A model generated the notes under the pieces. That model had not been told where the DNA came from. It did not search any database and worked only from the letters and a program-made list of their open reading frames with translations. Positions 12,618 through 25,412 of a DNA stretch of 64,000 nt are shown one piece after another. A program made the position numbers and the translations under genes. Source of the DNA: Nereocystis luetkeana (taxonomy: Eukaryota > Sar > Phaeophyceae > Laminariales > Laminariaceae); the NCBI GenBank assembly GCA_031213475.1, contig JARUPZ010000035.1:219501-283500 (forward strand), read 5' to 3'. Position 1 is the first letter of the stretch, and the number at the start of each line of letters is the position of its first letter.

Positions 12618-13400
12618 ACCTCTAGTCTAAAGTTCACCTCGACGTCGAGTAACTCGGGCAGATAACTGCCTTGACTGACTTGAGTCAACGGGCGCATCAG
12701 ACGCTGGCTCCACGAGTGGGGGCGGCCATAGGACACCTACCTTAGGTCAATTGGTCTGGGACAAACGAAAGCGGTTTGGTATCGTTGCGTGCCCCCAATC
12801 GCCACCGCTAAATCCTCGCGCCCATTCGCTCACACGCCGAGGTCACCGCGTGAAGAGGATACTACAGTGGCCAGTCCTTTCAAGTCGCTCTATAAACGGG
12901 TATAGCGCTGATTGAAGGGACGGTAAGAGGGGTGGTGGTGTTGGGGAAGGGGGGTAAGCTCAAGCTTTAAAGGCTGGCTCCATTTTGAGGCGCTGATACG
13001 CCGAGCGGCGAGGGGCTGTACTTACGCCATCGTTCTGCCATACATAGGAGCAAATGGTCTCTACATAGTCGACGCGCGTTGGCTGGTTTTGCAAGAAGCG
13101 TGGGAAAAATTGTTGTGCAGCATGTTTTAGCGAACGGTACAGGTTTTAGCGATGGTGGTGTTGCCGTAGTCGCAAAAGATCTGCTGCAACCGGATATACA
13201 GTACACTAGTAGAATTGTTCAGTGAATCACTAGATTTGGCCCAGGGGGGGGAGGAGGAGGAGGCCCTTCTAGTGATGTACGACCTCAACACCGGGGTCTG
13301 CAGAGTCACGAATTGTTGGGTTGGTTCTTTCTTTAGTTAGTTGTTTGTTTCGAAGGGTGTGTTTAGTGTAGTAGGGTGTATACTTTGGATGTACCCAGCC
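12618..13400. other. 3' flank of the left LPMO gene
   Basis: No gene. Up to about 12990 the sequence is almost identical to the complement of 20530-20885, differing by a few substitutions and a 4-base gap ('cacctaccttagg' against 'caccttagg'), and then diverges. The strong conservation beyond the stop codon shows that the similarity is not due to protein selection alone. Confidence 0.7.
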
Positions 13401-13625
13401 GCGTGTCCACCTGGATAATATGACCACAACCAGGTTCGGTCCTCGGGTACCCCCAGAGTGTATCTTATGGTATATACCCGGGTATCCCCACAGCATACCC
13501 TCCTGTAGGTACCCGGGTACGGATACCCCCAGAGTACATACTCGGTTGGGTACCTGGGTACCCCTCGAGTATTTACCAGGGTAGATACCCGGGTACGTCA
13601 GAGTATATATACCGTACTATACCCA
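13395..13625. repeat. Degenerate TACCCGGGTA-type tandem repeat, left
   Basis: Irregular units of roughly 30-40 bp built on 'gtacccgggtac' and 'ccagagtatatac'. A related, shorter set lies inverted at about 20150-20270, at the matching place in the other arm. Each unit is itself nearly palindromic. Confidence 0.65.
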
Positions 13626-13632
13626 CCCTTGC

Positions 13633-14300
13633 TTGTCCCACCCCGAGCGGTTTTTTCGATGTTGTTGTATTACGACTTGTGAAAAGGGGAATGCATTGGC
13701 TCTGCTCATAACGCGCAGAAATACTGACCTACTACTCGGTTTTTTGAAAGATAAACAAAGATGCTGCTGCTATCGTTGGAAAGCTGAGAGCAGTGGCATC
13801 GTTTTGACTTTCGAAGGTCAGGATTCTGGCCAATGTATTAACAGTTTTGAATGACACGATAGTCATGTATGTTCCGATTGGGTAGGTAGTGATTGCTACT
13901 GTATGTGGCAGCAGCGCCCGTTAACGGGCAGCAGCAGCAGCAGCGGCAGCAGCAGCAGCAGGCAGCACAGGTTCGAGCTTGACCATAGAGGCTGGGCGAA
14001 CGGGCGAGCGGGCGGGTTGGTGGTGGAAAGCGTTGACAAAACTGCGTAATGTGTGTATGATATTTCGACTGCTTGTGTGTAAACTATTTCGAAGGGCGCA
14101 ACAAGGAGTGTTTTTGTGCAGTGTTTGTAGACGTGTACTACGTGTGTTCATGCGATTCGAAGAGCTCGTCAGGAAGCGTTTTCGTACTACTATAGACGTA
14201 TATAGAAGGGCTCGAGATCTGAGACGCAGGGGGTTCCGGTTCCGCCGCACATAACGTTGCGGCAAGGGTCGCGTCGGAGTCAAAACGTTGAAGGAGTGCG
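13633..14300 (+). other. Inner left arm with a weakly conserved frame
   Basis: A 73-codon frame (13633-13854) contains CCCITTCEKGNALALLITRR; the complementary region of the other arm (about 19920-20140) can be read as CCCIMTCEKTNALALLTTRK in one frame. The CAG run and 'ttcgagctt' box follow in both arms. This may only reflect DNA homology of the duplicated arms, and I do not recognise a protein family. Confidence 0.3.
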
Positions 14301-15399
14301 GTCACGGCGTCGACACGATCGATAGTCGGAGTGTGAGTGTTGTTTTTTGTACCTTTTTTGTGCCGCCACGAAAGGCATTATTTATTGGATTGTTAAAAAA
14401 AAAAAACGGTTTGACAATAGTGGGCACGTTTTGCGGTGTTGCCCCAGTTCGGCGAGTAAAGGCCCTATAAGCTGTCTTATTTAATAGGGATACGGTGGCG
14501 TATAGTGTAATTTACTCGGGGGGGGGTTGAGCTTGCAAGGCGTACTATCCGTGGAGGAAACAGGGTCCAGCAGGCAAAACACGCTCGAGCTACTACCTAC
14601 AGTGCTGCTGCCTGCTGCTCTTTCTTCCGTCGAAATACGGTAGGATAATACAAAAACAACAAAAAATGGTGTATTCGAAACGTTGGGACGCCGCTGGGTT
14701 TTGGTTAATAACTGGGCGACGTTCTGTCCGGGTTTCCTGGCGTTTTTTCGAAAGCTCAACTCACTCAAGAGACAGATTGCGCTTCTTGCTCTTTTTTTGT
14801 TGTTCTCGCTTGATGCTCCTGCGAGCGGTCCGCATGCCGTGACTTCTCGGCCTCAGCGCAATAATCCGGCCCCTTGTCAAATCGCCACTACTTCTGGATC
14901 ATCAGTATCCCTGCTGACCGTACTTACTACGTAGCACTCGGCTTGTTTATCCGTATTGGAGCTCGCTCACTTTCTTTGCACCCCGAAGAACGCAAGAGGC
15001 GTCAGGATCACGGGTACCCGTAATTATCGCAAGCTCAACAAAATCTGCAGCCCGGGTCCCCAATCAAGGTGGATCCGGTCCTCGACTGTCTAGGCACACG
15101 AGTGTAAGTAAGTGAGTGAAATGAGCGTTCCTTAGTCGATCTGATCTCCTCTTCGTTTCGCTTCACTGTATCGTCACCGCATCAATGCACAAAATGCTAC
15201 GGGCGGCATTTTTCCTCCGCTGTGTTTTGCACTTGACTCACTGCTATTAATAGTGTAAAGCTCTTCTTCTCGCCCCTTGTCAACGGCACGTTGCGCATCT
15301 TGTCAGGTTACCAACCACAGCGAGACCAAGGAGTATAGGATTCCGCTTACCTCGACGTTATGACATTCTTGCATTGCACTTCATGGCTTATCATGGCAG

Positions 15400-15790
15400 G
15401 CCAGCTGCATGGTATAGTACCCATGGCCATGTCATGGCAGTCTCCGTGACATTTCTTGAGGAGGTTGCATGAAGGCTGCCATATATATGTAAGCAAATGT
15501 ATGTTATGGCGGTCGGTGTTATGGCCGTTAATGGAATCATATACATACATAGCAGCCATACTCGTAGTTCAGGGAAGTGCCATGGAAGCGCTACGCAAAC
15601 CCATGGACGCCCGTGAAGGCGCGTGAAGGCTCATCAGGTACCATGAAGCCCATCAAAGTGCCATAGGGCCTTCGTGGAAGTTTCACAGAACTCAAGAACT
15701 TGTCACGGAGGCCCTGTAGAAGTGCCATAATAGCCGCCCATGAATTGCCATGGAAGCTAAATACCTTTCATGGGCGTTCACGAAAATCAA
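15400..15790. repeat. CATGG-rich degenerate repeat
   Basis: Frequent 'ccatgg', 'tcatgg' and 'gtgccat' words spaced irregularly, for example near 15419, 15600, 15660 and 15750. It looks like a decayed minisatellite. No coding function is suggested. Confidence 0.5.
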
Positions 15791-16589
15791 AATAAGCATC
15801 TATTACGGTCGCCGCCCAAGCCAAATTCGACAATTATTATGGCTTCGGTTCCGGGGTGTTCCTTGTACATCGGTCCGAAGGTCCTGCGTTTCGCCGCTTT
15901 GTTTTTTGCTGCCGCTGTGAGACCTTCTTCCGGTCATCATGCATCGTGGTTACGCCTTTACTTTTACATTCAATATGCCGTGGTACCACGAGCCACGGGC
16001 AGTTTTTGTTTTAGGAACATCGTGATGGATCGATCAGAACGACGGATCCTACGAAACTCATATTAAGCCGCACAGCGTGCTTCTTACCGAGTTGATAAAC
16101 TATGGCACGCCCATCTTGGATATTCTTACGTGATCACGTGCTCCTGTCCTAACTAAGCCCCATTTCCAGCGCATCAACATATCTATTCTGAGCTGAAGAA
16201 GCTCACAGCTAAGCTTTGTTATTAATAGCAAAAACCCAAGCATCTATCATTTTATGACCGAAACTAAATCGGCGGAACAACATGCCCATAACAGACTGTG
16301 GGCCTCGACGCACCCCGGGTGGTTCGACTCCAAACGGTCTACAGACTCGACTTGACGCTACTGCTACGACGTTAACTGCTTGTATCACGTCGAGTCGATC
16401 ACAGGCCACGGGTCATATCAGCTACTTCTGCAGGGATCGAGAGGCACCCGCAGGGCCGGCTGTAAGCTTCTGGATGGATATGCTATAATAAACCTGGCAC
16501 TCGCTAGGATTGACAGGGCCGGAATTGCTACGGTACTTTATCGGAACGGAGTATTGATTGAGCACCGTGAGTGAGACAGTACAGTCTAC

Positions 16590-17060
16590 CGATGTCTAGA
16601 TAGATCGAAGACTACAGTGCGTTCGGGATGGAGTCACGCTATACACGGTAGAGGGGGTACAGTACCTTATTTCAGTCAGACAATACAAAGTACTGATGCA
16701 TAGAGGTATTGAAGGCTACGTAATAGAGCCATGCTACTGTAGAGGAGAGCCAGCACAATATTCTGCCGTCTATAAGGATACAAGACTACGTGACGGATTT
16801 TATGTTCCGGTAGAGGGGGCACAATACCTTCTTTGGGCGAGACAGCACCATCTATTGATGATATATGCTGTAGATTTATGGTAGACTACGCAATACCAGG
16901 GTAGGGATCATGTTCCGACAAAGGGGGGTGCAGCACCTCATTCTGGTCAAACAGTACGATCTACGGATGTCTATTAATAGGTAGATTGAAGGCTGCGTAA
17001 TGGAGTCACACTACGGTAGAGGGGGTACTGTATTCCTTATTTTGTCAGGTCACCTAGCAT
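16590..17060 (+). repeat. Tandem repeat, unit about 115-125 bp
   Basis: About four diverged units sharing 'ggtagagggggtacagtacc', 'cagacaatacaaagta' and 'gaaggctacgtaat'. It sits in the palindrome spacer. Unit-to-unit divergence indicates an old array. Confidence 0.7.
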
Positions 17061-20000
17061 TAGGAGCTCTGTATCCCAACCAGAGATAGACTTGGGAGAA
17101 AATATGTACGCTCACCCCGAAGAACAATCCCATGGGCTATGCATGTACCACTCTGGCCAGGCATGTAACCCCCGTTTGATGTTCACATCAGAGTGGGGCT
17201 CCGCTCACACATTTCCGCAGCCCACAACGGTGCGGACGACTATCAGACGGGATCGCCACGTCGAAAGAAATCGGCGGTTACACGGTTTCTTCCATGGTCA
17301 GCGCCCGCAGCACACTACTGCTGAGGACTATGATGCTGATGATATGGTGCTGATGAGGACGAGAAGTCGGTATTTGACTACGTTTGCGGCTTCCATGGCG
17401 ACTTTCTGTTTATGGCTTTGACTGACAGACCGGCGTTCCTGGCGAACAGGGAACGGGACGACGATGCGAGTGTACAACGGCGCAGCGGGACACTCTATTG
17501 GCGACAAGGTTATCCTCAGGAGGTTGGCGACTAGACGATTCTGGGCGCACCGAAAGTGATCGTGGCCACCGGCTAAGAGAGCTAGATACGACTTAGGATT
17601 CACAATCGGCCATCTCTGCGGTACATTCATCAGTGAGATCAGTAAAACAAACGCCGAGTGCAGTTTTCCAGCTTTAATCCTTCCAGGCTAAGGGTGCCAA
17701 ACCTCCTCTGCCACCGTGTCAATGAAGCGAGGGCGCATGACCATTCTCCTCGAAGAAGGCACCAGTAATAATCTGTAGAAGCGTGACGTCGTGGTGCGGC
17801 CTAGATACCTGGCATACGTCCTTTCGAAGCGGTTGACAAAATATGTCGGCGTCACCCACCAGCGACCTCTCGCCGTGCCTGTAAACGCTCACAGGATCGC
17901 CCGGGAACCACTACCTGGGGTCGCTGAAGTACCGTTGCGTGGGACTGCCGGATCATCGTTCCCAGACGATACTCCTTCAACGTAACACTGAAGAGACCCG
18001 AAGCTATGAGATCAGCGCCAGCCACCAGCCACCCTCTAGCCTACCTTCACCTACGGGCATGGATTTACCCGTGATCTCAGATGGATCATTTCTCCTCCAG
18101 GAGGTAGGTGTAGACCACACCATGCTGCAACCCCTGGGCGGCGTCGGCGACGACTAAATTGAGACTGCGCAGAGATTGGGTCAATCGGATCCCTCAATAT
18201 ATCGCACACATAGATAGAGCCATGCTACGACAGGTAATGGAGTTGGTTGCACATTTGCACCCACAGTCATTTCTCACCGACCGCGCATCTCACCTGGGGA
18301 GCTATACTCAATATCGTCGGGTCCCATGCCCATTTTTCGAAGGTATTCGACAGGTATCAGCCTGCTTTCGTAGCTATTTTTTTGATTTTTGCTTTGTTTT
18401 CTCGAAGTCGGTTATTATTATTGGCTTCTCAACTGACTGAGCCTCAGAAAATCGAGGCGTTTTTGTACCCCTGCCGTAGCATGCGTCGATACATTATTAC
18501 CAGGTGTTTAGCACCGGCGGGTTTGGCTCTGAGATTGTGTGCATCTGTCGATGATGGTACCAGCCGTGCGGCTGCCTCATGATCGTGTGCTGATGTCAGA
18601 GACACTGCTTGATCCTTGCCTATATATAGTGTCTTCAATGGCTTCAGACGACACTTTTCACCCGTTCCGCCTTCGATCGACAGAGGTAATGATCCTCGTA
18701 CTCTGTTCAGGTATACACCGAATCCACGTACATACGTGCGAAACCGGAGGCGTCGACTCGTATCGGGGCCGTCGACTCGTATATATGATACGATAAGTAA
18801 GTACGATGCTACGGATTGCTGCCATTATCAATAAATACTTGATTGATTAGGCGCCGTTACAAGCATGCCAAACACGCGGCGCGCTGAGAGGAGTTCAACG
18901 AGTCCCGGCCGGGAGTTGAAACCACAAACGACATGATATATAGAAACACTAGTCCCAAGGTCTTCTCCCTGAAATGTGTCATTGCAAGTATCGTGCACGA
19001 AAGGACACGGCAGCGCTGTTCCTCGAAGGGCGTATTAGTTGAGTCGCTCCGTACGTATGATCAGTCGGGATTGCACCACGGAGGTAACGATTGTGGAAAT
19101 TTCAGCCGCCAAAGAGAGGTGGTATGCATGTGCAGTTTTTTCATCGACGTTGTCAACCATGGATCCTGAAAGCGAGCCAGTAAGATGGATGTAGTGCATA
19201 TAAGCCCCAACAAGTTGTCGATACCCACCGGCGTAAAAATGTTGCAAAAAAACAATTTTCGTAATATCCAATGTGATGTTCCCAACGGAAGAATAAATAA
19301 AAAGGACGACTCGAAATATTGGGTAGGGCTGGGCCATGTTTCGCCTGGACCCTGTTCCCTACACGGATCGTACGCCTTCCAAGTGAAACTTCTCCCCAAG
19401 TAAAATACACTATAACCCACCTTGTCTCCACTATAAAACACAGCCTAGGGCCTTTACAGGTCCAATAGGGCAACACTGTAACACTTCACTATTATTTGTC
19501 TACCCGCTTCTCTAACAAAGTGCCTTTCATGGCGGCACACAAGTACAAACAACACTCCTTCAATGATCGATCGTGTCGACGTCTGACCCGTGGCGCAGAC
19601 CCTGCCATGAACGTTGCGACGAAGCCACCCGCCCTCTCAGATCCCGATCTTTTCTAAGTACGTCTAGGTACAAAATCACTGCCTGCCGCCCTATCTGAGC
19701 TCCTCGAAATACAACACCCACGCAGTCGAAAACATCACACACACGCAATCGAAATATTTTACACGCAATTCCATCAACGTTTTCCCCGACGGCCTCGCCC
19801 GGCCCTACTACGCTGTGAAGCTCGAAGCTCGCTTCTCGCTGCTGCTGCTGCCCATTCACGGGCGCTGCCTGCTGCTACGTAGCGACCACTACCACCCCAA
19901 TCGTGACACACGGAACTATTAAAATAGTGTCATTCAAAACTCCTAATACATTGACCAACATCCCGCCCTTTGAAAGTCAACCGATGGTGGTTTCACCTTC

Positions 20001-20149
20001 CAACCACAGCGGCATGTCTAGGTACGATATTTTCATGCCACCTGGTAGGTCAATAGTTTTCCGCGTCGTAAGCAGAGCCAACGCATTAGTCTTTTCACAA
20101 GTCATGATACAACAACGACAACGACCACACCGACAGATCTAAGGGCGGG

Positions 20150-20270
20150 TTTAGTACCTGGTATAGGCTATATACTCTGAGGTACCCGGGTACCGAACCT
20201 GGTTGTGCTGGGTCAATACTCCGGTAGATATCCGTGTACATCCAGAGTATATACCCTACGACAGCAGTAA
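20150..20270. repeat. Degenerate TACCCGGGTA-type repeat, right
   Basis: Contains 'ggtacccgggtacc' and 'catccagagtatatacc', the inverted counterpart of 13395-13625 but with fewer units. It shows array contraction or expansion after the duplication. Confidence 0.55.
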
Positions 20271-20885
20271 ACATACCTTTGGGAACAACCAACTCGAAAA
20301 ATGGGGAAGCCCAGCATGAGCTCTCAACGGCCATAGTATTGGGGCCGCAGACCACATGAAGGGCCTCCTCCTGCTCCCTACGCCAAACCGAGTGATCCTG
20401 TAACAATTCTACCACCCTGTATATCCAGTTGCAGCAGCTCTCATGACAACCACCATCGCTAAAATCTGCACCGCACGCCGCGAAATGCTGTAGGCGAAAG
20501 GTTCCCTGGGCTTACCACGCCTCAAAATGGAGTCTGCCTCAAAGCTTGAGCTTTGACCCCCCTTCCCCAACACCGCCCCTCTTGCCGTCCCTTCAATCAG
20601 CGCTATACCCGTTTATAGAGCGACTTGAAAGGACTGGCCACTGTAGTATCCTCTTCACGCGGTGACCTCGGCGTGTGAGCGAATGGGCGCGAGGATTTAG
20701 CGGTGGCGATTGGGGCACGCAACGATACCAAACCGCTTTCGTTTGTCCCAGACCAATTGACCTAAGGTGTCCTATGGCCGCCCCCACTCGTGGAGCCAGC
20801 GTCTGATGCGCCCGTTGACTCAAGTCAGTCAAGGCAGTTATCTGCCCGAGTTACTCGACGTCGAGGTGAACTTTAGACTAGAGGT

Positions 20886-23800
20886 TCAATTGATACTGAT
20901 GTCGGAGCAAGCCCAAAATTGTTCTGGGTAGACCTCGCCGTAGGGGTAGTTCTCCGTGCCACAGATACCACGGTACAGCTCGACCCAGTCCGACTTGTCG
21001 GGGGCGCACTGGCTAGGCCACGATTTCGGGTTGAACTCGTCGTACCCCACGTGTTTGCAGGTGTTGCCGGTGTCTTTTGAACCATAGGGGTGCGCGGGAA
21101 GGAGGATCAGGCACAAAGTGGGGAATGGAGTGGGTGGGGAAGTCAATACTCGAGTGCGAATGCTCCGTGATGTACCGAGCACGGCACAATACGCCAACGA
21201 AGGGTATATATGTGCGGGGGGACAGAAAAGTGTCCAGCAAATGTGGAAAACATGTTGATTCACAACAGATCGCGGTTCGCCTCTTTGAGCGACCGCCCCC
21301 ACACATACACAGAAACAACTGTGGACAGCATATTAAAGAGTCCTTTGGTGCGCCCACAAAGACCGGTCTATCTGAAGCGTATTGGCGTCCAGGACCAGGA
21401 GCCGAGATGCAGAGCAAGGTTGTCGAACTCCCCACACTACTTCACAGTCGGACCATATACCGACCAGAACTCATATGATATATCCTAACAACCACGTTGT
21501 GATAGTTGTACCAGATACCGACCAGAACAGATAGCATCTATCTTAACAACCACGCTGTTGTTGATAAACGTACAAGAGCAGATAATATGCATCGCTACCA
21601 TCGCCCCTTTTTTTCAATCACTACACACACACATTTTGTCACCCTACAAAAAACAAACTATTAATAGAAAGAAAACTCACAGTAAACCATCTGGAGGACG
21701 CAGTGCTCGCACTCGATGTCGGGTAGCACGTAGCGCATCTTCATGTTTTGTCCTTCCGGGGCGTCGTCGGCCTTGCTCTGCTCGGTCTCGTCCACGCGGC
21801 ACTCTGGGTCAACGTAGTAGCGCCCGGGGTAGTTGGGGTCGATCGGGCTAGCGGAGCCGTCGTCCGGATCGCGGGTAAGAGGGTGCTTGTTGAAGCACTC
21901 CTGGGTGGCCACGCCGTCGGGGTCATCGAGGTCGGCGGAGTCGCAGATAAAGAACTCGCAGTGACCCTGCGTATATGTATGTGGGAGACAGATGGGTGGG
22001 GTTGGTTATAGAGTTCGAGGTGCGTCTTCACTTCCAGCAATTTTTTATCAATGTTTTCAACTTTATTTACGCACGCGTCTTTTTTAGGAGTGCGCTACTT
22101 TCGTCAACGGGAAGTATTGTCGAGCTGTGTACCAGGCAATACCAAATGTCTACGATGTTCTGCGCGTAGTAACCAGGTATTGGGTTTTTGCACCTATATG
22201 GACTACGTACGTGTGGCACGTTTTGTGTTTCCACTGTTATATCTGTGGTAGTTCCTACGTGAAGTAGGGGTACATCTTTTAGTTCCTCCACTGTTTTCGT
22301 CCATATAGCAGGTCATCCGTGCCTTGACAAAACGAAGCGCAAGCTTAGAAAGCTTGGAAGCCAACTCTCACTCACTACTGTTACTCACCATGTGGTTGGT
22401 GTTCATGATCATGTCCATCTCAAGCACTTGTCCTTTTTGGAACGACCCGAGAACTGCCCATTCGCTGTTGGGAGTGCTGTACGTGTTGGAGCCTTCATCC
22501 GAATTCTGCCCGCGGGGTTGCAGGAGTATAGGAACGAACGAAACGTGGCAGCAGAGATTTTAGCCCCCCCAACAAATCGCTTCGAGGGTGATATAGAACT
22601 CCCCAGATAACTGACCAACCAGTACAACATAACACACAAAACGAACGACCGACACATATATATACACACGCATATTACACAGCACGACAGGTCATGGGAC
22701 ATATATAAAAAAGCAGTATGTACAGGACGACACATAAACGGTTGAAACGGCACAACAACCGAGATCGGGTGGACAGTGGACAACAGCAGCACAACATAGA
22801 CAGCCTCCTCTCCGCCCTATTCGGCCTCCCGCGCTAAACAAATACTCCTGTTAATAGGAAACCGTGCGAGGCCGAACCCGCGCAGTGTCATATTTACTTC
22901 GCGAAGTATACTAATAATATTATACTACAACATGCCTTGGTATTAATAGCATAGCCTGATGACGATTTGAATCGCGGGACAACTAAAAACGGATGAACGC
23001 GCTTAAGCCAGTTGTGCACGCACACACAGGCACGGAAGGACCCCAATGAAGGCGCGCCCCAACTAACCTGCTCGGGATCGCCGCAGACGCCATGACGAAC
23101 CGATATTTCTTGCGGTTCCAGATAGTTTCCGTTGTCCGCGAAATCAGTGTACAGGAGAGGAAACTCGCCCCCCCCGTACATCTCCAGGACCGACGGGTCA
23201 GTCAACCTTTCCGCTCGCTCTCGCGTGCGCTCGGGTCCTCTGGCGTTGTAGCAGTGGGGGCAGTAGTCGATGTCCGGGTCATCCCTGCGTGGAGAAAAGC
23301 GGCGAGGCAGAGAGCAAGCCCAGCGTTAATGGATGGACTACAATATATATGAGAAACAAGTAGATACGCTATCCCTTTTTGGGTATTATGCATAATGTAG
23401 TATGGTTGTGTGGTAACAACAAAAAAAGTAAATGCAATGGTATATAGCAATGCGTTGCCATGTTGGCCTACTCCGGCTCCGTGTGTTCACCCGAATGAAC
23501 GCCCCGGTGTACCCGGTATGAATATTTCGTTCGAAAAATAATTTGGAGCTGAAACCGCCGAAAAATTTGACGTGAAACAAGGTTTCACCTGGATGGGGCA
23601 GTGGCTGGGCGTGAGGGCCCGCCTGCTCGTATTTTCGACGAACCCCTCATTACCATGCAACGTTATGGCATATTCAAGAAAAAAACATGTTACCCCGCAT
23701 AGCCGTGGCAGCTGTGAGATCGAGGGTGTTGTCGAAACTTATTTTTGCAAGCTGCGATACCACATGGAAAAAAAATCAACTTTGCGTTGTGCGGGTAATA

Positions 23801-25369
23801 TTCCTGTGCTTGACATACCACAATTTTCTCGCAACTTCAATACCAAATCCCGTATAATATAATTGCCGGTTGATATGCCTCGTTGCTTTTAGGCTGTACC
23901 GTAGGTCCTATTTACTAGGGTCCCCCGTAATAGGGGTCCTGTGCTCTAAGCTGCCTATGGGAGGCAGGTAAAAACACATGTATGTGCGGTACTGCGCTGT
24001 ACAGGATAAATATTGTGTGGCATATATATTGCGAAATATTGTGTGGCCCAAGTAAGTGTGGATTTTCAAGAAAAGAATGTATCTGGCATGACATACGTAC
24101 AGGTACGTACATACTGTACCTGGTACAATATAGGGGTCACATTCAGTACCGGCATGCCCAAATCTAAACCCACTTGACTGTCTCTGTACGAGCACACCGT
24201 GAACGAACACCGGTGGGGAGGGGGTAGCAGTAGAGAGCCAACTACACCAGCAGTGTGAAAGATTTTGTTTTTGCTAATTTGGCAAAAGTTGCAGAAATTA
24301 CCCGTCGTGATGCGGCCACCATCTATCTATCTACAGCAGAAGAGACCGTGGTTGTACTGACTTTCGTACACAAAAAAGGCACGCGGAGTCACTCGTCCAT
24401 CAAAAGGTAGGTTAGCCCAGGAGCCACACGGACAGGCCGAACTCACGAAAGACGAAACACAACGGGGAAACTATGTTAAACATAGTAAACACCGGTAAGA
24501 CATTATTACCCTTTTAGGACTGCATTCCCGTTTTGGGGGCATTTTCGTTTCACAAATAATACTAGTTTGCCTCCAAAACGGGACTGCAGTTCAAAAAGGG
24601 TTAACACTCGAAGGTCTCACAAATAAAAAAATCGAGCGGGGGTCTCACAAAAATTACTGATATATATACGAAGACACAGGCAAACTAGACCAAGAAGAGC
24701 AATTTCCCGAGTTCATGGACAACGCCGATTGAGATATCAGAGGCGTGTTGTCACGTCTGCGACATACAACATTACACAACTGTATAGTAGTAGTAGAAGA
24801 CGCGTGGTGCTCCCTTGGGTAGGGGGCATTTACTTGTTGTTGCTGTGCTGCCGCTACGAGCCCAGCGCTACACCGGCTGCAGCCGAAAACAAGAGAAAAC
24901 CATACCCCTCGTCTGCGAAACAGTCCTTCATGATGTACCTGGTATACAGTACCTGGTACGAGTATTGCCAATATATACACACCAATATAAAATATGGCTG
25001 GGGGTTCTATCAATACCTGTGTGATACCCATACACATTATAACCCAACGAACGGGGAATACATTGGCGGGCAGCGCGTACAAATTATGTGGTCTACTGTA
25101 TACACAGAGGAATCATAAAACAATCGCGAATAAATCACAAGGTAAAAACTTCCCTGCTGTACAAACGGTGGGTGCGAACGTGCGAACGTATCGTGCATAT
25201 TATATACAACCGGTACCAAAGCACAGCAGTACAGCGTGTACCCGTAGTGCCGATTACTTCCAAAATATGGAATCCAGGCCGTGGGCAAGCATTCGCACGA
25301 TATACCTAGTACTTTTGCTCTTGTACGTGCTAATCGTAGCATATGTACGAGTATAATGTTTTAGTTCTT

Positions 25370-25412
<43 letters not shown>

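Larger units (their letters stand above)
4290..14710 (+). repeat. Left arm of a giant inverted duplication
   Basis: This arm matches the complement of about 19190-31060. Anchors that pair between arms: 'gaccaaccagaagaaac' (4300 / 31040), the 'tctcgcaggactgttg' box before exon 1 (4396 / 30795), all five LPMO exons, a repeat copy in intron 1 (6370-6610 / 25930-26170), the 3' flank (12620-12960 / 20550-20880), a CAG run with 'ttcgagctt' (13960 / 19830), 'cgtcgacacgatcgat' (14308 / 19570) and 'gtaaaggccct' (14456 / 19450). Similarity is highest across exons 3-5 and falls toward both ends. The limits are estimates by eye, good to about 100 bp. Confidence 0.85.
14710..19190. other. Central spacer of the inverted duplication
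   Basis: About 4.5 kb with no clear match between the two sides. No supported gene: open frames are short and show no recognisable motif. It contains a CATGG-rich degenerate repeat (15400-15790) and a tandem repeat of about 120 bp (16590-17060). A hyphenated frame around 17092-17985 (ending in KYVGVTHQRPLAVPV) is interrupted by stops and unrecognised. Confidence 0.55.
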
